Shown here one piece after another: positions 1-9,737 of a stretch of 64,000 nt of DNA (within the stretch, counting starts at the first letter, position 1; each line of letters starts with the position of its first letter). Below the pieces are notes generated by a model, which was not told where the DNA came from, did no database searches, and saw only the letters and a program-made list of their open reading frames with translations. This DNA is from Falciphora oryzae (taxonomy: Eukaryota; Ascomycota; Sordariomycetes; Magnaporthales; Magnaporthaceae), in contig JNVV01000023.1 of assembly GCA_000733355.1 (NCBI GenBank), positions 137,083-201,082 on the forward strand, in the 5' to 3' direction. Made by a program: the position numbers and the translations under genes.

Positions 1-957
1 CCGAACTCCGTGTGCCTTGGGCTTGCCCCTTGGTTTGATTTTGTTAGCCGCCTTGATAGCAACACGTAGCCTAGTGTCAAGCTTAGGTAGCGCTAGCACG
101 TCGTATGCCCCCTGGGAGGCAGGGACTGGTAGATCCCGACTTACCGACGTTAAATAGACTCTCTCTCTCTCTCTCTCCAATTCTGACTTGTGCAAATTGA
201 CTCCTGACCAATTCTGTGTAGGGTAGATGTGCAGGGTAGACGAGTCAGTGCGACCCACAACGGCTGACTTGGGTGCCTAGGCATCCTACAGGGGCTACAG
301 GCCACCTTTAGGCTTTCGGTAAGCGCTATAGATGCTGTAAGCCACCCCCGGGTACGCTATAAGCCCTGCCCGCTACTCCTGTGCACAACCCCACAACAGT
401 ACAGGGTAGATAATCTAATAAGGGTAGTACATGGTAGGTTGGGCCTATGCACCCAACCTAAGCTAAATACATTAGTTCTTTTAACAATAACTTTTATGTA
501 ACGGGGTTGCCTGCAGCGTCGCCTGCAGGGGCTCCGGGGCTTGATATACAGTGGTGCCAAAGGGTTCAATCACGGAGTGATTAAACTGTTGGATCTTTTG
601 GTTTATGTGGTGGAGTGGCTAAACTCTGGCCCACCCCCTTACATTTTAAAACTTCCGCTATTAACGATTGTTTTATTTAGCGCTAATTATTTTCTTTATT
701 TCGTTTGTAAATATTGTATTTATAATTACCCAGTATATAGCTATCAATAAGCTTCCGTTTTTATTAGCCCTGACCGTTATCCGCCTTTTTGACATTTTCG
801 CGTCCATTATGTCGATGTAAATTTTCCGCAACATTGAGCTTTGCCTCGACCTGTCAAGCCTCCCTAGAGGGCTTAGTGCTTACCCCCGCGTCTTCAGGTC
901 GTTCTTTTTCCTTAAAAGCGCAGGAGAGGCGTGCAGGTCCAGTGGACCGGTGACAAA
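1..957. other. Left flank, no gene recognised
   Basis: No open frame here resembles a known protein. A CT microsatellite lies at about 160-177. The motif CAGGGTAGA recurs (near 230 and 400), and the DNA turns AT-rich from about 640. It may be an old retroelement piece, but I see no matching LTR ends, primer-binding site or polypurine tract. Confidence 0.4.
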
Positions 958-959
958 TA

Positions 960-1306
960 AGTCGGAGCACCCCCTGTCCGGCACCCCCCCTTTCCGGCAC
1001 CCCGAATACATACAAACTACTACTTTTTCAAACAGCAATTAAAAATCGTATAAAAATCGTACAAATGTAAACGTTATATTATTCGATAAGCAAAAAAAGG
1101 GCTTTTAAATGGTATAAATTCGAAAAAGTGAATTTAAACGTATGCTTTATAAATTAAAAAAAAAGTAAAATATTACAAAATGTTAACGTTTGCTAATAAA
1201 TTATACGTATTTTATAACATTTAAAAAACGTTAATAACTTTTTATTTGTATAAGATAATAATATGCGTTAAATTGCATTATATATATAAAATCACGGGTT
1301 TTTACG
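960..1306 (+). repeat. Left inverted arm of the outer element
   Basis: This arm pairs with 3932-4288 in inverted orientation. Landmarks shared by both arms are the CCGGCACCCC doublet, a GAATACATAC stretch, the run TTCGAAAAAGTGAATTTAAA and the inner end AAAATCACGGGTTTTTACG. It is strongly AT-rich with many TpA steps, as in RIP-affected fungal repeats. Confidence 0.75.
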
Positions 1307-1308
1307 TA

Positions 1309-3168
1309 ACGTGGTTCACAAGCGAGTGGCGCACACAAGCGAGTGGCGCACCCACACCCGACCTTTAGTCAATCGACGCGCATACCAACCCAACAACGCC
1401 AGCAATCCATTCAAACTACTCAGAACTATATACATCGGACATTTCTACTTCTTCCTGACAAGTGCGCGCATTATATCCGGTTTTGCCGCACGTGCTATAT
1501 CGCCGACGGGTTGTCGTCGCCCTCCTTTTTTGGACCCCATGGTCGCGCATTTCTTACTATAACTATCCATCCAGCTCCTGCTGGTCCAGAACATCTCGTA
1601 CCTCGTCGATGGTAAGTGACCCTCCAAATCGGACACGTGTTTTTTTGGCCCTCCAGCGTTTGCTTAGTGCCTCGTTCGCCCTTCGTAGCTTAAAGCACTT
1701 TTTTTCCAAAAGGTTGACCCGATACATGATTGCTTTTGCCTTTTTCGCAAATTGGTCCACAACCGCTAGCATGGATATCGGAAAGCTGCTTTAGTAATTA
1801 AAAATCCGAGTTTTGATATGTTCGGATTGCGAAATTGCTTCCCTAACTGTCCGGGGGGTTTTGGAAGTCCACGGCTTAGGGTCGTTTAAGGGCGTCCTCG
1901 GGGGGGTTGGAATCCGTAGCCTTACATCCAGCTTTTCCAAAACCGAATCCGGGTTAAAAAAAGTAAAACCAGCCCCTCGGAAGCCTTTTTAAATGTTTTT
2001 TTTGGTTATAAAGTTAAAAAATGCCGCTTTAAACGCCGAAAGGAATTCGACCTTAGTTACGTAGCTAACGTGTAACCTTATCAGGTTTTCGATTTGTTAA
2101 CCGTACGCCCGCTTTATTAGGCCGAAACACCCGACGTCAAACGGCTAAAGGAAGTAAAACGAATGCGGAGGTATGCAAAGCGTAATAATGTTATGTTTTT
2201 GGCAATAAAGCTTGAAATCCGTCGAATGGTGGCTTTCGTATCCGTCCAATATTAACAGACGATGGGTGCCTTTCGTACGCGATACAGTGTGTTTATCGAA
2301 ATGCTGAATCCATTCTAGGCCGAGCTCGTTCGTAATCCACCCGTTGGAACTTGTTGCGATAACCCAATTACGTAGGAGGTCGGTTTCCGAGTACCAATTG
2401 GCTAAATGGTACTACCTTTTGACGATAATGAAAGGAGGGATCGCCTAACCGCAACAGTTGACCCCTTGGATAATTGTAGCCCATTCCCGATTGCCAAGCT
2501 GGACCAGCTTTGCTTTGCTACGGCCTTCCGATGTTGTAATAACTATAACGGCGGCGATTATGCCTATAAGGAAGCCGGTTTCGTCGAAGTTGTAGATATC
2601 GTTATCTAAAATGCCATATTTGGCTACAGTGTTCCGTACAAGGTCGAACCATGCAAAAACGAGCTTGGGATTTTCGCATTTGGCCCTTTGGTAGTCGTAC
2701 TTTCGAATCCAACGCGTACCAAGCTCCGCGCGGCGTTTGACAAAGTTCGCGACCCAGTTTTGCCAACGGCGCGCGCGTCGCGTTCGGCGAGCAGTCGGTT
2801 GGCCATATCTTTAATACCAAAAAGCCGGGGAGGAAATGCGCGAGAATCCAATTCGAGTATGTATTTAATAAGCGCCTCCTTTTCGGATTCCGTTAATTTC
2901 CGGGAATTGGGTATGGTATCGCGTTGAGCAGGTCGGCCAGCGCGTTGGCGACGCAGCGTGGTTTCGGGAACGTCGTAAACTTTAGCTGCCGAACGCACAT
3001 TTAATTGTGCGTTAGATTAAATCGCCCGTAAGGCAAGAACAATCCTAGCTTCGGTAGATGTCGACGCCATTTGTGGTTGTTAAGGAATTGAGGTTGGAAG
3101 TGGGAAACGCGAGTCGCGATAGAAAACGCGCCACTCGCTTGTGTGCGCCACTCGCTTGTAAACCACGT
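1309..3168 (-). mobile_element. Pot2-like (Fot1/pogo, Tc1-mariner) transposon, 1860 bp
   Basis: The element runs from ACGTGGTTCACAAGCGAG to its inverted copy ending AAACCACGT and is flanked by TA on both sides (1307-1308, 3169-3170). Each inverted end contains two tandem copies of the 16-mer ACAAGCGAGTGGCGCA. Those features, a total length of 1860, and a roughly 535-codon transposase region on the minus strand match what is known of Pot2 of Magnaporthe (about 1.86 kb, 43-base inverted ends, 16-base direct repeats inside the ends). It sits at the inner end of the left arm of the outer element and so is younger than that element. The coding region is broken (see the pseudogene), but the ends look intact, so it could in principle be moved by an active relative. 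Confidence 0.85.
1465..3070 (-). pseudogene. Degenerate Pot2/Fot1-type DDD transposase
   Basis: Reading leftward from the ATG at 3070, the frame encodes a CENP-B-type helix-turn-helix start, with VPETTLRRQRAGRPAQRD and then LDSRAFPPRLFGIKDMAN. Later frames give the DDE/DDD core: NFDETGFL (about 2583-2600), LILDGYESHHS (about 2235-2258) and PFDVGCFG (about 2120-2140), so the three catalytic aspartates are still encoded. The gene is dead. An in-frame TAA lies 17 codons after the start (3017-3019), several further TAG/TAA codons occur where the family has Gln (including just before PFDVG), and at least one frameshift lies between the HTH part and the catalytic part. C-to-T changes creating stops from CAA/CAG are what RIP produces. 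No part should make a working transposase. Confidence 0.85.
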
Positions 3169-3170
3169 TA

Positions 3171-3929
3171 TATAATTTATATATTACATAATTTATATAT
3201 TTACGGAAATATTTACTAACTTTACAGTGTATTGCACAGTGCGAATGACTTTTAAGGAAATTTGTAAATAAAAAAATTTAAAAAAATTTATATAAAGGTA
3301 AAATTTTAATATATTATATTATTTAGTAACGTGGTTTATCACCGAGTGGGTCATATTAGCGAATGGGTCACTCCAAATCTCATACTAAACGCTGTTTTTT
3401 TAATTAAATAACTCGCCCAATTTATAGTTAAATTTTACTAAAATTTAACACGTTATATTTAAATATATAGCCGATTTTATAATAAATTAATAATATTTTT
3501 CTTATTACTCCTTTAGGGTTAGTTTTCAACACTGTGTATTACACAGTGTTGCGCACTAACACAAAAAGAGTAATAGTAAAAATCGAAGAAAATTAAATTA
3601 AATTCCCTATTTAGTTGAATATAACTTCCCTAAAGTTGGTAAAATTTAAGCGTAAATTGGACGAGTTATTTAATCGAAAAAAAACGCCGTTTAATACGCA
3701 TTTTGCACCTGGCCCACTCGCTTGTGTGGCCCACTCGCTTGTAAACCACGCTAATAAAAATCTGGAAAAATAATTATAAAATCGGTTATATAGTTAAATA
3801 TAACATATTAAATTTTGGTAAGATTTAATTATAAATTGGGCGAGTTATTTCGTTAAAAAAAACCGCGCCCAGTATGGGATTTTAAAATGCACGACTCGCT
3901 TATATGCGCGACTCGCTTATAAACCACGT
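3171..3929. mobile_element. Interrupted, truncated second copy of the hairpin MITE
   Basis: The right half (3754-3929) is similar to the 3329-3751 MITE and ends in the same tandem-repeat TIR (GCGACTCGCTTATAAACCACGT) followed by TA at 3930-3931. The left piece (3171-3328) carries a related palindrome centre (ACAGTGTATTGCACAGTG) but lacks the left TIR; it abuts the right end of the Pot2-like element. The younger MITE splits it at a TA. The missing left end could have been lost by deletion or by recombination with the Pot2-like element, since both have the same terminal bases. Confidence 0.55.
3329..3751. mobile_element. Hairpin MITE with Pot2-like ends (423 bp)
   Basis: It starts ACGTGGTTTATCACCGAGTG and ends CACTCGCTTGTAAACCACG, flanked by TA at 3327-3328 and 3752-3753. 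The right end holds two tandem copies of a 16-mer (ACAAGCGAGTGGGCCA) differing slightly from that of the Pot2-like element. The two halves are inverted copies of each other over most of their length, meeting at a palindrome (CAACACTGTG, spacer, CACAGTGTTG near 3527-3552). It has no coding capacity. It is inserted inside a second copy of the same family (3171-3929). Mobilisation by a Pot2-type transposase is inferred from the shared ends. Confidence 0.7.
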
Positions 3930-3931
3930 TA

Positions 3932-4288
3932 AATTATATACGTAAAAACCCGTGATTTTATATATATAATGCAATTTAACGCATATTATTATCTTATACA
4001 AAATAAAAAGTTATTAACGTTTTTTAAATGTTATAAAATACGTATAATTTATTAGCAAACGTTAACATTTTGCAATATCTTACTTTTTTTTTAATTTATA
4101 AAGCATATGTTTAAATTCACTTTTTCGAATTTATACCATTTAAAAGCCCTTTTTTTGCTTATCGAATAATATAACGTTTACATTTGTACGATTTTTATAC
4201 GATTTTTAATTGCTGTTTGAAAAAGTAGTAGTTTGTATGTATTCGGGGTGCCGGAAAGGGGGGGTGCCGGACAGGGGGTGCTCCGACT
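3932..4288 (-). repeat. Right inverted arm of the outer element
   Basis: Reverse complement of 960-1306 with a small number of substitutions, ending in GGTGCTCCGACT before the TA at 4289-4290. The near identity of both arms over such a length means the pair could form a very long hairpin when single-stranded. Confidence 0.75.
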
Positions 4289-4290
4289 TA

Positions 4291-4930
4291 TCACGACAGT
4301 CACGTCACACCGTCCGCTTTTTTTTTCTATCCCGTTACATCGAATTGTTACCCACCATGCACCTTTTGTCAACACAGCCCACAACCAACCCCTTAGCAGC
4401 GCTGGAACCTGACACATCGACGCTTGTGACGGGCAAGGCTTCGTGCCGACTACTTGCCTCATATGCCCTCCCTCCAGTGTTCGCATGGCAATGTGATTTC
4501 CCAAGAGTTCGGTTCTACCAGTGCGAGCACAAGTGCGAGCCGCTTCATAGCGTGGAAGAGCGGCTTTAACAGCCTGGTGGCCCTGTCAGGGAGCGGTGCA
4601 GGAGGCAACTATGTCAGCATGTCAGCCCTCCATCCTTCCGAACCACATTTTAAAAGTGCACCTTCCATGCTTTGGTTTACACCATCTGCCACCGCAAAGC
4701 GTGACAAGGTGAGAGGCCACCCACACTCGCAGGGTAGTCCAGGACTGGTCTGCCACACCGTCCCAGGTGAGCTGTCACTAATGGGGCCGCCGTCATACAG
4801 CCCCTTGCATCGGCGGGGAGATGCTGCTTCAACATCACGTCACGGGCTCGGGAGTAATTACACCGACTAGAACATCGAGGGGGGTATGGGAGAGAGTATC
4901 GTCAGGGCAGTGGCAAGGGGGAAAGCCACA
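4291..4930. other. No gene recognised
   Basis: This stretch returns to about 50-55% GC outside the transposon nest. Open frames up to 138 codons are present but show no known motif, signal peptide or splice context. Confidence 0.4.
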
Positions 4931-4934
4931 GCGC

Positions 4935-4942
4935 CTATAAAA
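4935..4942 (+). promoter_or_regulatory. TATA-like box upstream of the tannase remnant
   Basis: CTATAAAA lies about 105 bases before the ATG at 5047, a usual distance for a fungal TATA element plus short leader. It suggests the promoter of the decayed gene is still recognisable. Confidence 0.35.
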
Positions 4943-5046
4943 GTCTGATGAGAACCGCCAAAATGTTCAGGCTTGTGTTCAACATAGATCACGGACTCCT
5001 GCTCGTTGAGCCAAGACTCGAGTTCTTGCCTGTCTAAGCTTAGATC

Positions 5047-5582
5047 ATGGTATCTGCACTCCTCTTCGGGCTCGTGGCCTTGGCCGCAGATGCCTTGGCT
5101 TCGCCTACTGCCACTCTCAAGGGGCGACAGGTGGACCGATGCGTCGCGACCACCTTCACCAGCTCTACATCCTGGCCAGCATCCGTCGCAACCATCAGAC
5201 ATGGCCCCACAATCATCAACACCCCGGGCTCGAACCTGCCGGTCTGCTACGTCGAGGTGTCAGTGAAGCCCCCCGGGTCTAGCAGCATTGCGCCCTCAGC
5301 CAGCCGCGGAACGAGTCGCCCTGGTGGCTGGGCGGCGCGAACCAGAACCCGATCAACGTGCTCGAGGTGCCGGACAACCTGCTGTACACCAAGGAGACCA
5401 ACGCGCTCGTGGCGCTGATTGACTGGGTTGAGAGCGCTGCCTCGCCGGGGCCGTCGCAGATCCTGACCTCGTCGTTCACGAGCTTCCCGTTCCCGCAGAG
5501 GCCGGTCTGTCTGTTCGACCGCCGGGCCGAGTACCTCGGGGGTAATGTTAACAGTTCCACGAGCTGGGCTTGCCCTGCTTAG
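5047..5582 (+). pseudogene. Collapsed tannase/feruloyl esterase gene (N- and C-terminal pieces only)
   Basis: The first frame starts with a clear secretory signal (MVSALLFGLVALAADALA) followed by a Cys-containing segment and LPVCYVEVSV, like the beginning of fungal tannase/feruloyl-esterase family enzymes. From about 5310 the match moves to another frame with GGANQNPINVLEVPDN, ALIDWVESAASPGPSQIL and finally RPVCLFDRRAEYLGG, STSWACPA. That is the family's typical C-terminus: an acidic DWVE...AP segment, then RP-C-P...Y-G-GD-N...C. Family members are about 500-600 residues; here about 180 codons remain, so the middle with the catalytic Ser and Asp is missing and the two ends are out of frame. 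Deletion is the simplest explanation. Family call is from remembered motifs, not a search. Confidence 0.6.
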
Positions 5583-6745
5583 AGCTGGCACAGACACGAT
5601 ACTCTTGTGTAGGTGCGAGATGATCGTTCCAATATTTGGCGGCGCTGTAACGTCCTGGATAGGTAGTTAGACCAGCCGGCGTGAGCGATTGGTAGACCAA
5701 TACTCTATTTCCCATCTCACTTGTCCAATGTATGCCCGGTAGACGCACCAACGAAGTGCCCCCTAGATGATGCCTATGCGCGCGGCTACCATCTAAATAT
5801 CGGGAGGTTCTATTTCTATGCACCGGAGAGCCTCAGCTGCCAGCTGGGGCCAGGCCGGCCTGCGGCACGGGCTAGGGCTGAGAAGGTGACGCGCGTCTGC
5901 TACCAGACCAGAAGGTCGCGGCTATATGCGGGGGCCAGGTCCGCTCGCGGCACGGGCTGATGCCGTGAGGGTCAGGTAGTGTTGGAGCCTTACGGCCGGC
6001 CGGCGGGAAGGCGAGGTCCGGTTGCGGTATGGCCACGTGGGATATCTCTCGGGAGGGTTGCATGGTGTTGGGAAATTGAAGTCGTGCAGTGAGGGGAACA
6101 GGGGTCAGCCCTTCGCATCGCAGCGTCGATTGATTTCCCGACACAGTCGTTGTGCTCAAGTGCGGGGCCCAGCAGACAGCTCGCGGCAAGCACGCTCCGC
6201 TCCATGGACGGGATGAACTTGAGCCTTTCCCACTCGTGCGCGCTGCCCAAAGTTGAGTAACACACAGCACAGCCAGCCTGCACCGTCCCGCTTGCCTTTT
6301 ACCGTCAAGTGACGCGCCAAACGCCGCCGACGAGGTCACCGGACTATCAACCGTAGCACTGAACCGAGGCCGCCACCCGCTCTAGCCGTTTCGTGAGATG
6401 ATCAGACGGCAGGGGAACTGAAGGCGCTGGCTCGAGTAACACTTGACACGCCGCGCACTGCATGGCTACCCAGCCCGCGGTAATGGTATATGTTGCACTT
6501 CTCAGTGCCCAGCCAGCCAGAGCAACAGCCAGGTGCAGGCAGCTGGCAGGAAGACGGTGGCCCATAGATCTACAAAAGGGGCCACCCAAAGACTTGCCCT
6601 CGTCTGCTCGACATGGAAAGGTGATCCCAGGGAGGGGGCACAAACCCGTCCAAACCACCAAGCGGCACATATTTCTCTGGGCGCGTCAGGTGTTGCTCCC
6701 TACCATATTCCAGCACGCTCGCATCCCTCCGTGACGGCCGCCACC
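5583..6745. other. Intergenic, no gene recognised
   Basis: Ordinary GC-rich intergenic DNA between the tannase remnant and the next gene. An open frame runs into the gene from 6443, but its first 100 codons have no recognisable protein character, so I treat it as leader. Confidence 0.4.
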
Positions 6746-8091
6746 ATGTCGACACCCACCGAAACGGCGGATCGCGCAACACAGATCGGCAGCCTGACCG
6801 CCGCACTCCTTGGACAGGAAACCCGCGCACCCGAAGCCGAAGTCTTGCACGCGGCCCTGTCACTGCACATCACGAAACTATATGACAGTTTTTTGAAAGG
6901 CGCTCTGGAGGACCGGGATCTCTTCCCGTCGCCCCTCGGCTCGGATCCAGCCTCTGCAGGCTTTAAGCTCCTCGAGAGGGTGTCGGAGTTTGCACGTGGC
7001 CAACAAGACCCTGAGTTGAGCGTCGATGACATCGCTGGCGCAGTGCTGGACGGAGAGCCAAAGACCCCTGAGGCCCGGGACAAGGCCCGACGAGCTGTTT
7101 TCTGTTGCGTCGGATTCGTATCCTTCCTCTACATGCCCAAGGTCAACTCCGCTCCCGACCTCCTAGCGATCGATGCCACCGCAACACCGCGGCTTCGGGC
7201 TGTCAGCATAGGGGTCGGCTATGCTAACAGGCCGATCGACGTAATGTTGAGCAACTTTGGGGAGATTTTCCCGTCCACCATGGCGGACGGTACCCTCTAC
7301 TCTTCGAGGTTGAGCTTCCATTCGCTTCACCGGGTGTCTGGCATCAGAATCAGATGGGTCGAAGCGCTCCATTCCCACCTACTTCTAGACACGTCCCAGA
7401 GAGAGCTGTCGCTGTTCCGGTTCCCATCTGCATGTCTTTTGTACAGCAGGCGAACGGATACGCCATCTACGTTCCATTGGTCAGATGCCCCTCCTGCCAT
7501 TTCCCAACTCTCCTCTTCAGCCTCTCGCCAACGCTGCTGCTGACAAACCCGTCGCTCGTCCCCAGCATCCTACAGGTCTTCAACAGGCAAACTCTTCCGG
7601 GGGACACCGCTAAGGTCCCCACACACCAATTCCTCAAGGAGGTCTTACTGTCTTACCGGCTGCTCTTTGGGCAGGATAAAAAGTCCCGCAAGCTCTTCGG
7701 CTCAAAGCAGGGCCGGGGAGAGGCCGCCCAGGGCGGACCACGAGACCAATTCCTCGAAAAGCTATGCCGGTCTAAGCGGATGGACCTCGGCGAGCTGGAC
7801 GTCACCTGCAACCTCGAGGCGGAGCAGCGATCGTACGGCGTGGCCGAGGACTTTCCCTTCCTCGACCGGCGGCTCCTCGTTCTGCAAGAGTTCAACATGC
7901 GACAGGACTCGACGACGCTCCGCGAATTCTGGTCCGACCGGCGCAATCCGTTCAGTTTCTACACCTTCTGGGCCGTCATGGTTTTCGGGGCCATTTCAAC
8001 TATATTTTCACTTTTGCAGTTTGGACTTTCTGTCGCTCAGTTGGTGTATGCTGTGAAACAGCTCAAGCAGGGGGAGAGAGGCAAGGAATAG
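6746..8091 (+). CDS. Fungal protein of unknown function with C-terminal membrane anchor
   Basis: Two exons. The ATG at 6746 is preceded by GCCGCCACC, a very strong start context. Exon 1 covers residues to FRFPSACLL. The frame then shifts, and the second part carries QFLKEVLLSYRLLFGQDKKS, DFPFLDRRLLVLQEFNMRQD and SDRRNPFSFYTFWAVMVFG, followed by a hydrophobic span and a short basic tail. One frame-consistent intron is 7441-7586 (GTACAG donor, AACAG acceptor, CTGAC branch-like motif near 7540), giving about 400 residues; neighbouring donors at 7471 and 7480 also keep frame. The motifs (FGEIFPS, IRIRWVEALHSHLLLD, LSYRLLFGQ, DRRNP-YTFWAV) are those of a widespread ascomycete family of unknown role, often multicopy and anchored by its last TM helix. 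No catalytic motif is visible. Confidence 0.7.
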
Positions 8092-8125
8092 AGGGCATGT
8101 CATGATGTGAGTTGGAAAGGCTTTC

Positions 8126-8300
8126 CAGTCACTGGGCTTTTCCATTCACTGGTGTTCACTGCATTTCTTGTTCACTGCATTTTTTGTTTATTGGACTTCT
8201 CGTTCACTGGATTCTTTAATCACTGTATTCATTGGACGGTTGATTCACTGTGCCTTTCCCTTTCTACTCCATCTACTAATTCACTGGATAGAAACGGTTT
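8126..8300 (+). repeat. TTCACTG-rich leader of DUF7708-like copy 1
   Basis: TTCACTG or a close variant (TCACTG, TTATTGG, TTCATTGG) recurs about ten times. A related array precedes the second copy at 10,098-10,175, so this segment appears to be the duplicated upstream region of that gene rather than coding sequence. Confidence 0.5.
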
Positions 8301-8358
8301 ATTTAAATTTGCGTGCTCCCATTTACACCTTCATTCTCGGCACCAGCCTCCCTAAAAA

Positions 8359-8842
8359 GCAGCACACCGTACAGCTAACGGATACGTCAAACCTCCACCA
8401 AGGGCCAACGGCGGGGGAAACGATGGAAGTGGTCAACAGGTGAGCATGGATCTGGATTTGGGGCGGAGATAACATGGAAGAATAGTAAAAAAAAAAAAAA
8501 AAAAAAAAAAAAAGCTGATACAAATCTGCTATAAGCATCGAGGAATGGGTTAAAGCCTGGGAGTCGGTCATAGCACACCGCAAGACGAAACTTAACAAGT
8601 CCCAGCTCTATGACGCACTCCGCATCAAGTCATCAAGTCGATCGATGACTTCATAGCGGATCTGGTCAAGTTGCAAACGTACTATTTCGGCAACCTTAGG
8701 TTATAACCCTTTTGTGAACATTGGATCCCATGTTCGAACATTTTAAACTTTTTACCGAAAATTTTAGTTGGGTTATGAACCATCAGGTTGACCTGGTTAT
8801 GGTATGGGGGCTCCTGGCCATGGTGATCGAGGAAAGAATCCC
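8359..8842 (+). pseudogene. Broken copy of a DUF7708-like gene (copy 1)
   Basis: This stretch aligns along its length with the gene at 10,291-11,125. Shared landmarks are the AAAAAGCAGC leader just before the start, GGGGGAAACGA, the intron start, GAATGGGTTAAAGCCTGGGAG (as 'EWVKAWES'), a segment encoding HFKLFTENFSWVMNH, and VDLVMVWGLLAMVIE. The equivalent of the start codon reads GTA. The first intron contains a run of 27 A (8487-8513). A duplicated TCATCAAG and small indels near 8630 and 8690 destroy the frame. Similarity to copy 2 is moderate, so the duplication is old. The last exon is absent: after 8842 the alignment ends in AT-rich DNA. Confidence 0.65.
8487..8513 (+). repeat. A27 homopolymer in the intron of the broken copy
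   Basis: Twenty-seven consecutive A residues where the intact copy reads only AATAGTAATAGC. It could be slippage or an insertion scar; the exact length may also be an assembly artefact. Confidence 0.6.
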
Positions 8843-8964
8843 AGTTTAATTTATAAATATTCCCGTGTACTGGAAGGCTTGGCTTGCCGGGCTTTATTTT
8901 GACGGCATTTGGCGTAGCTATCGCTGGAATTTGATACCGGGGACTTTTAATAAACTTAATATAA

Positions 8965-9398
8965 GGGCGTGTTTAGTGGTAAAGGTGTTTTTTTTTTTTT
9001 TTTTTTTGCGGTTTTTTGCCAAGCCTTTTAGCGAAGGCGATCAAAACTAAGGGACCTGCATTGAAAAATGTACCTTTTATATATAATTTTTTGTGATGGA
9101 GCGAGCCCAATGTTGGTCGCGTTGGGGGCTCCTGGCGAAGTGATGAATTCAACTAGTAGAGGAAAGGAATCTAGGTGACAAGGTCTGGCCCCGAGGGGGG
9201 CTATATAAGCTAATCACAAGGCAAAGCCTTGACCAACGAATAGGGCCACTAGGCCCGATCCATGACATCTGGCGGGTCTTTCAAATGATTTTCGCAAGGG
9301 CCAGGGAGCCCCTGGCACGGATCCGCAAACCAAAAAACAAGCGGTTTTTAAAAATAGCATGGAAAGAACAAAAAACACCTCTACCACCGAACATGCCC
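8965..9398. mobile_element. Tourist-like (PIF/Harbinger) MITE, TAA duplication
   Basis: The left end GGGCGTGTTTAGTGGTAAAG matches the inverted right end (complement of CTCTACCACCGAACATGCCC), and both flanks are TAA (8962-8964, 9399-9401). A three-base TWA duplication with GGGC-TGTTT-type ends is the signature of Tourist/PIF-Harbinger MITEs. The 434-base body has poly-T/poly-A next to the ends and no transposase. Confidence 0.7.
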
Positions 9399-9492
9399 TA
9401 ATAAACAAGGGTTAATTTGCGACAAACTTCCTATTTTGACACAAAAAAAAAAAAAAAAAGAAAAGAAAAAGGGAATGTGGCTTTGAATATTA

Positions 9493-9737
9493 GGAGCTGT
9501 TTAATACAAAATGGTTTTTTTAGTTTTTTAGTTTTTTAGAAGTTAAAAATGCTTTCACTAAAAGATGCACGTAAAAACCTGGGAAATTCGGTTAAAAAAA
9601 TACTTTTGGTTGGTTAAAATTTCATTTTTATAAAGTTTTGCGTCATTTATGCTTTTTTTAAAAATCTTAAAAACCGCCGGTTTTTAGGATTAGTATGGGA
9701 AAAACTAAAAAAAAAACCTTTTGTATTAAACAGCCCC
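9493..9737. mobile_element. Second Tourist-like MITE, TTA duplication
   Basis: The left end GGAGCTGTTTAATACAAAA pairs with the inverted right end TTTTGTATTAAACAGCCCC (one mismatch), and both flanks read TTA (9490-9492, 9738-9740). Length 245. It is AT-rich and non-coding. Its ends differ from those of the neighbouring MITE, so this is a separate family of the same superfamily. Confidence 0.75.

Larger units (their letters stand above)
958..4290. mobile_element. Nested TA-flanked DNA-transposon stack (outer inverted-repeat element)
   Basis: The sequence from 960 to about 1306 is repeated as its reverse complement at about 3932-4288, with few differences over about 345 bases. The outermost bases read AGTCGGAGCACCCC and their complement, and both ends abut a TA dinucleotide (958-959 and 4289-4290), as expected for Tc1/mariner-superfamily target duplication. 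Each arm carries two subterminal copies of CCGGCACCCC. Both arms are very AT-rich inside. No coding remnant belongs to the outer element: everything between the arms is accounted for by other insertions (Pot2-like at 1309-3168, hairpin MITEs at 3171-3929). Without them the outer element would be a roughly 0.7 kb foldback/MITE. The structure is seen directly; superfamily assignment is inferred from the TA duplication. Confidence 0.75.

Noticed and set aside
1..957. LTR retrotransposon remnant
   Set aside because: Short repeated motifs are present but no paired LTR ends, primer-binding site or gag/pol similarity can be shown.
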